This document shows positions 60,191-64,000 of a stretch of DNA of 64,000 nucleotides, piece after piece (position 1 is the stretch's first letter; each line of letters starts with the position of its first letter). Where the stretch lies: positions 1 to 64,000 of the forward strand of contig CAWJSI010000007.1 in the NCBI GenBank assembly GCA_963845485.1, read 5' to 3'. The DNA comes from Bog-756 sp963845485 (GTDB lineage Bacteria; Actinomycetota; Acidimicrobiia; Acidimicrobiales; RAAP-2). The notes under the pieces are model-generated. The model was given only the letters and a program-made list of their open reading frames with translations, ran no database searches and was not told the origin of the DNA. The position numbers were made by a program, and so were the translations under genes.

Positions 60191-61711
60191 TCACGGGGCT
60201 GGCGTCAGACAGCTCCCATCGACGACGGCACGATTTGAGGTGAGCGGACCGCTCGCTCCCGTCCCGCACGGACCGGTCAGCTCGGCCACCGTGGGGATGC
60301 GCTGGGCCGAGGTGGCGAGGCCGGTCGGGGAGCCGACATGGAGGAGCCGCACCCGCTCGGGGTGGGCGGCGAGCCACTGGGCGACGATGGCTGGTTCTTG
60401 ATCGGAGCCGTCGCCCCCCAGGCCGGCAGGCCCTGGTCGGTCGACGTCGTTCGGTGGCGTGTCACCGATCCACACCCCTTCGTCCAAGACGATCTCACCC
60501 TCACCTTCGACGGCGAGAACCACCCGTCCCGCCGATTGAAGCGACGCCACCCTTCGGTGGCGAGCCATCAGGGAGCGCAGCGCCTCGGCGTCGTCGCGCG
60601 CCACGGCCGCCTCCTCGTAGCGCTGTTGGCGGGCCAGTGCGGCCACGGTTTCGGCCAGGGGTCCCAACAGTCCGACGGGATCGGCCGCCAACTCCTCGGG
60701 CGTCCAGGCCCGGCGTCGACCACGCCGGCCGGGGCGCGCTCGGCGATCGGCGATGGGGGTTGAATCGGTGGTGCGACCAGCCCGGCCCCGGCCGGTTCGA
60801 CCCGCGCCCCGGGCCTTGCCCTGCTGGTTGAACGGGGGTGACCAGGCCCGGATGAGCCGGCCTTCGATGATGGCGGCGGTGAGCGGACCCTCACACACCC
60901 GGTGGTGGACACGGTCGAGCTGTCGGAGCAGCCGACCGATCTTCCGTCGTCCGTCCGAGGTGAAGTACGACCGGACGCGAGCCTGCAGGTCGGTGGCCTT
61001 GCCTACGTAGAGGACGTGGCCGGCAGCGTCGGTGAACCAGTAGACGCCGGGCCGGTGCGGGAGCCGGACGGTGAGGCGGAGCTTGGCCGCCTGGGGGTGG
61101 CCGATGAGCTTCGGCAGGGCGAGCAGCTCCTCCAGACCGAGGATGCCGAACGAGCCCGCCCGCTCCAACAGGGCGTGGAGGAGGTCGCCGGTGGCCAGGA
61201 CGTCGGTCAGGGCCCGGTGGGAGGGTTGGTGGGGGAGGCCCAGGGTGGCCGCCAGGGTCCCGAGCTTGCAGTTGTGCACCATGTCGCGGACCAGCCGACG
61301 GGCCAGGGCCAGCGTGTCGACGGTGGGGTTGGACAATGGGTCGCGGCCCGTGGCCACCAGGGCATGGTTGAGGAACGAGAGGTCGAAGCGCAGGTTGTGG
61401 CCCACCAGCACCGACGGGCCCACGAACTCGAGGAAGGAAGGGAGCATCTCGCCGACCCGGGGAGCATCGGCCACCATGGCGTCACTGATCCCGGTGAGCG
61501 CGGTGATGAACGGTGGGATCCGCTCATCGGGGCGGACGAAGGTCTGGTACGTGCCGAGGAGCTCACCACCCCGGTAGCGGGCGGCGGCCACTTCGGTGAG
61601 GGAGCACTGCGCCGGGGACCCTCCGGTCGTCTCGACATCGACGACCACGAAGGTGACCTGGTGGAGCGGGGTCCCGAGATCGTCGAAGGACCCCTGCAGG
61701 GCGACAGCCAT
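60191..61711 (-). CDS. DEDDh exonuclease fused to a GIY-YIG (UvrC-like) domain
   Basis: 506 residues. The N-terminal DnaQ-like exonuclease has FVVVDVETTGG (Asp25, Glu27), LVGHNLRFDLSFLNHAL and HRALTDVLATGDLL, the complete DEDDh set. Residues about 225-300 are a GIY-YIG nuclease (PGVYWFTDAAGHVLYVGKATDLQARVRSYF), then a basic linker, a UvrB-interacting-like segment (LARQQRYEEAAVARDDAEAL) and a variable C-terminus. It resembles the SOS-induced nuclease Cho plus an exonuclease. A LexA-type box CGAACAGGTGTTCG lies just upstream, and TACAGT 6 nt before the ATG implies leaderless transcription. Confidence 0.9.
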   Translation of the reverse strand: MAVALQGSFDDLGTPLHQVTFVVVDVETTGGSPAQCSLTEVAAARYRGGELLGTYQTFVRPDERIPPFITALTGISDAMVADAPRVGEMLPSFLEFVGPSVLVGHNLRFDLSFLNHALVATGRDPLSNPTVDTLALARRLVRDMVHNCKLGTLAATLGLPHQPSHRALTDVLATGDLLHALLERAGSFGILGLEELLALPKLIGHPQAAKLRLTVRLPHRPGVYWFTDAAGHVLYVGKATDLQARVRSYFTSDGRRKIGRLLRQLDRVHHRVCEGPLTAAIIEGRLIRAWSPPFNQQGKARGAGRTGRGRAGRTTDSTPIADRRARPGRRGRRRAWTPEELAADPVGLLGPLAETVAALARQQRYEEAAVARDDAEALRSLMARHRRVASLQSAGRVVLAVEGEGEIVLDEGVWIGDTPPNDVDRPGPAGLGGDGSDQEPAIVAQWLAAHPERVRLLHVGSPTGLATSAQRIPTVAELTGPCGTGASGPLTSNRAVVDGSCLTPAP

Positions 61712-61717
61712 GAGGCC

Positions 61718-61738
61718 ACTGTAGCGAACAGGTGTTCG
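61718..61738 (-). promoter_or_regulatory. LexA (SOS) box and -10 box of the nuclease gene
   Basis: CGAAC-AGGT-GTTCG (61725-61738) is a perfect match to the actinobacterial/Gram-positive SOS box core. It is directly upstream of TACAGT (61718-61723), which sits 6 nt before the ATG. LexA bound here would cover the promoter. Confidence 0.75.
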
Positions 61739-61786
61739 TTATCGTGGATGGGCCGGTCCGGGTCCAGGCCGGTGAGCCCGTGGTGG

Positions 61787-64000
61787 CTATTCGGCCCGCA
61801 GCAGGAGGGCGGTCGGTGTCCGGGCGGCCATGCGTCCGGGCACCGCCGCCACCAGGTTGGCGAGGAGGAGGATGCCCAAGGCGACCAAGGCCACCGAGAC
61901 GACCGGCACCGTCGGCTGGGGTACGGCATAGATCTCGCGGGCGAACAGCGTCCACAGGGTGCGGCCGGCGGCGATGCCCAGGGGGAGGCCGACGATGATG
62001 CCGACGGCCGAGGACACCGAGGCCTGCCAGGCCACCGCCCCGGCCAGCTGGCGCTGGGTGAAGCCCAAGGATTTGAGCAGGGCCAGGTCCCGGCGGCGCC
62101 GGCGCACCGAGGCGGTGAGGGTCAGACCGAGAGCCACGATGGCGGCCGCGGCCAACGAGGTGGCGAGCAGGGCCGGGGTCACCCCGACCGTCCCGTAGTT
62201 GACGATCTCTGCGGGGCGCTGCACCGAGAGCACGGCGACGGTGTTCCCCGAGTTGGGGCCCCCACCGGTCGTGGCCAGTAGCCGGTTGGCCGCTCGTGCC
62301 ACCCGCTGCACGTCGGCCCGACCGGCGGCCTCGGGAACGCCGGGGGCCAGGCGGACGAACACCATGTTGGGACCGTCGAGGGCCGGGTCTGCGCTCTGGG
62401 TGGCCTCTTGGAACTTGCGGGGCAGCCCCTTTATCGAGATGAGGGCACCGGTGCCCATCGAGGTGTGCTCGTCGACCGCGCTCGAGTAGCCGACCGCCGG
62501 CATGGTGGCCGTTCCCACCACGACGAACGGCCTCGGCGCCACGTAGGTGGGTCCGTCGTGGGGCGAACCGTAAGAGACGAGGACGGTGTCGCCCAGCTGC
62601 TTGTGCAGCTGAGCCAGGGTGGCGGCACCGAGCACGATCTGGTCCTCGCTCTCGACGGCGTGGCCGCTCAGCACGGGCGGGCTGATCGGGGCTTTGGCGT
62701 CGGAGTGGCCGAATTCGAACAGGAACGGGACGGCTTGGCCGTCAACGTCGGCCACGTTGTAGTCGTACCCGTCCCACGCCGCCACGTCGGGGTCGTGATC
62801 GAGCAGTGTGAGGCTCTTCGGCGGGGTGGTGTTGCTGGCGTTCAAGAGGTAGCTGAAGTTCCATCCGTAGAGGGCCGGACGCGCCACCAACGACTGCAGA
62901 CCGCTCCCGAAGGTGAGGGTGGCCACCACCAACGTCACGGCCAGCACGGCGCCGAGCATGGTCGAACGGACCGGTACCGCCTTTTTGCCCTGTCCGCGCT
63001 CGAGGGCGAAGCGGACCCCGACGAGGGTGGGCACCGGCAGTCCGGTCGAAGCCACCGTCTGGACGGCCCGGGAGGAGCGCACCGTGGTCGCCTCGTGGCG
63101 CGAGGTGGCCCGACGAGGTGCCCCCCTCCAGGCCAGGACCACGGCGGCCACCACCAGGACGACGGCCAACAGGGCCATGCCGACACCGAGCACCGTCCCG
63201 TCGAAGGCAACCCCCGAGCCCGGGTAGACCGCCCGTACCGGGCCGAGGGGGGCCAGAGGGGAGAGGGCCACCGCCACCACGGCGGCGAGGACCGACCCGG
63301 CCAGGATGGCGCCCACCACCCCGATGAGACCGTCGGAGACGAGGGCCGTCTCGTCGGCCCCGAAGGCCCGCAGGACCTCGAGGTCGTCGGCGGCGTCACC
63401 CAGCTGTCGGGAGATGATCTGGACAGCGATGAGGATGGCGGCCAAGAGGGCCAAGCCCCCGAACACGGCGAGGGCGATGACGAGGGGCTTGATGGTCCGG
63501 TCGACCTTCAGCTCCACGGCGGCCAGGGCGTGGAAACCGTAGGTGTTCCCCGGCGGTGACACCGAGGCGAACTCCCGTTCCACGCTACTTACGCCCGCCC
63601 CGCCCCGGTCGAGCCGGAGTCCGTAGATGAGGGCGCCCACCGGACCGGTCTTCGGATCGGTCACGATGGCCTGTCCGAGGGCCGGCGTGAAGAACACGAA
63701 CGTCGGATAGCGGTCGATGTCGTCCTCGACCACGGCGTTGTTGACCTGGACCAGTCCGACCAGCTTGGCTTCGACCTGCCGGTACGGGCGCACCCTGGCT
63801 GTGCCGAACCCGGCCTCGTTCTGTTCGTGGGAGTTGTAGATCCCGTAGTGGATGACCTCGCCCACGTGCACGCCCATCAGCTGGGCAGCCTCGGCTGTCA
63901 TCACCATCTCGTCGGCTGCTTTGGGGTCGGCCAGACGCCCGGCCACCACGGCCATGCGGTCCTGGTCGAAGTAGAGCCCGTCGACGCTGGCCACCGGCTG
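61787..64000 (-). CDS. ABC transporter permease with FtsX-like domains, partial
   Basis: At least 737 residues, open at the right edge, so the N-terminus is missing. Two FtsX-type units are visible: LVIALAVFGGLALLAAILIAVQIISRQL with DLEVLRAFGADETALVSDGLIGVVGAILAG, and AAAIVALGLTLTASVRRRRRDLALLKSLGFTQRQLAGAVAWQASVSSAVGIIVGLPLGIAAG at the C-terminus; a large extracellular domain lies between. Such permeases act with a separate ATPase in lipoprotein or peptide export or in cell-wall control. The ATPase should lie beyond the edge. The two coding units are separated by 75 bp from the nuclease gene downstream. Confidence 0.85.
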   Translation of the reverse strand, partial: QPVASVDGLYFDQDRMAVVAGRLADPKAADEMVMTAEAAQLMGVHVGEVIHYGIYNSHEQNEAGFGTARVRPYRQVEAKLVGLVQVNNAVVEDDIDRYPTFVFFTPALGQAIVTDPKTGPVGALIYGLRLDRGGAGVSSVEREFASVSPPGNTYGFHALAAVELKVDRTIKPLVIALAVFGGLALLAAILIAVQIISRQLGDAADDLEVLRAFGADETALVSDGLIGVVGAILAGSVLAAVVAVALSPLAPLGPVRAVYPGSGVAFDGTVLGVGMALLAVVLVVAAVVLAWRGAPRRATSRHEATTVRSSRAVQTVASTGLPVPTLVGVRFALERGQGKKAVPVRSTMLGAVLAVTLVVATLTFGSGLQSLVARPALYGWNFSYLLNASNTTPPKSLTLLDHDPDVAAWDGYDYNVADVDGQAVPFLFEFGHSDAKAPISPPVLSGHAVESEDQIVLGAATLAQLHKQLGDTVLVSYGSPHDGPTYVAPRPFVVVGTATMPAVGYSSAVDEHTSMGTGALISIKGLPRKFQEATQSADPALDGPNMVFVRLAPGVPEAAGRADVQRVARAANRLLATTGGGPNSGNTVAVLSVQRPAEIVNYGTVGVTPALLATSLAAAAIVALGLTLTASVRRRRRDLALLKSLGFTQRQLAGAVAWQASVSSAVGIIVGLPLGIAAGRTLWTLFAREIYAVPQPTVPVVSVALVALGILLLANLVAAVPGRMAARTPTALLLRAE

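Overview
The window is about 70 % GC, uses many GTG and TTG starts, and carries gene families typical of Actinomycetota: DUF2510-RDD proteins, a large LuxR regulator, a short UvrA, a DEDDh nuclease fused to GIY-YIG, and several promoters with a TAnnnT box only 6-8 nt before the start codon. I read it as chromosomal DNA of an actinobacterium, possibly Acidimicrobiia. No rRNA, tRNA, insertion sequence, phage gene or CRISPR array was recognised.

Left part (1-16.5 kb). A split acyltransferase/SGNH pair comes first, followed by a hydrolase, an ECF-type sigma factor overlapping a GAF protein, two methyltransferases, small enzyme-like proteins (SRPBCC, PNPOx, VOC), an NHL-repeat protein, membrane proteins and a 1031-residue secreted double beta-propeller.

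Central part (16.5-32.8 kb). This is the most distinctive region. A processive-type family 2 glycosyltransferase, an HlyD-like adaptor and a membrane-anchored protein with three GH26-like modules form an apparent operon. They are flanked by a lipoprotein, two sulfatase-superfamily proteins and CysD plus CysNC, which make PAPS. No PAPS reductase or sulfotransferase is visible. The set suggests synthesis, export, trimming and sulfation/desulfation of a cell-surface polysaccharide. A palindrome CACT-N3-AGTG recurs upstream of cysD (twice, 21 bp apart) and upstream of the first sulfatase-like gene, so the region may be one regulon.

Right part (33-64 kb). This holds a TetR/DUF427/SDR unit with a matching operator, a TauE/SafE transporter, a P450, a repetitive secreted protein with a membrane partner, three toxin-antitoxin-like pairs (one broken), an aldo/keto reductase, an LAL-type LuxR regulator, beta-oxidation genes (an enoyl-CoA hydratase and 2,4-dienoyl-CoA-reductase-like pair, and an acyl-CoA dehydrogenase), a DUF2231-Rieske fusion, a formaldehyde/alcohol dehydrogenase, UvrA-like, CsbD, CorA-like, CYTH-CHAD, trpD, a LexA-boxed DEDDh/GIY-YIG nuclease and an FtsX-type permease running off the right edge.

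Six genes are disrupted by apparent single-base frame shifts (adaptor, second sulfatase, vapC-like, LuxR, UvrA-like, CYTH-CHAD). That density is more typical of residual assembly indels than of independent gene decay; the vapC-like gene also seems to lack a catalytic segment and is probably truly broken.
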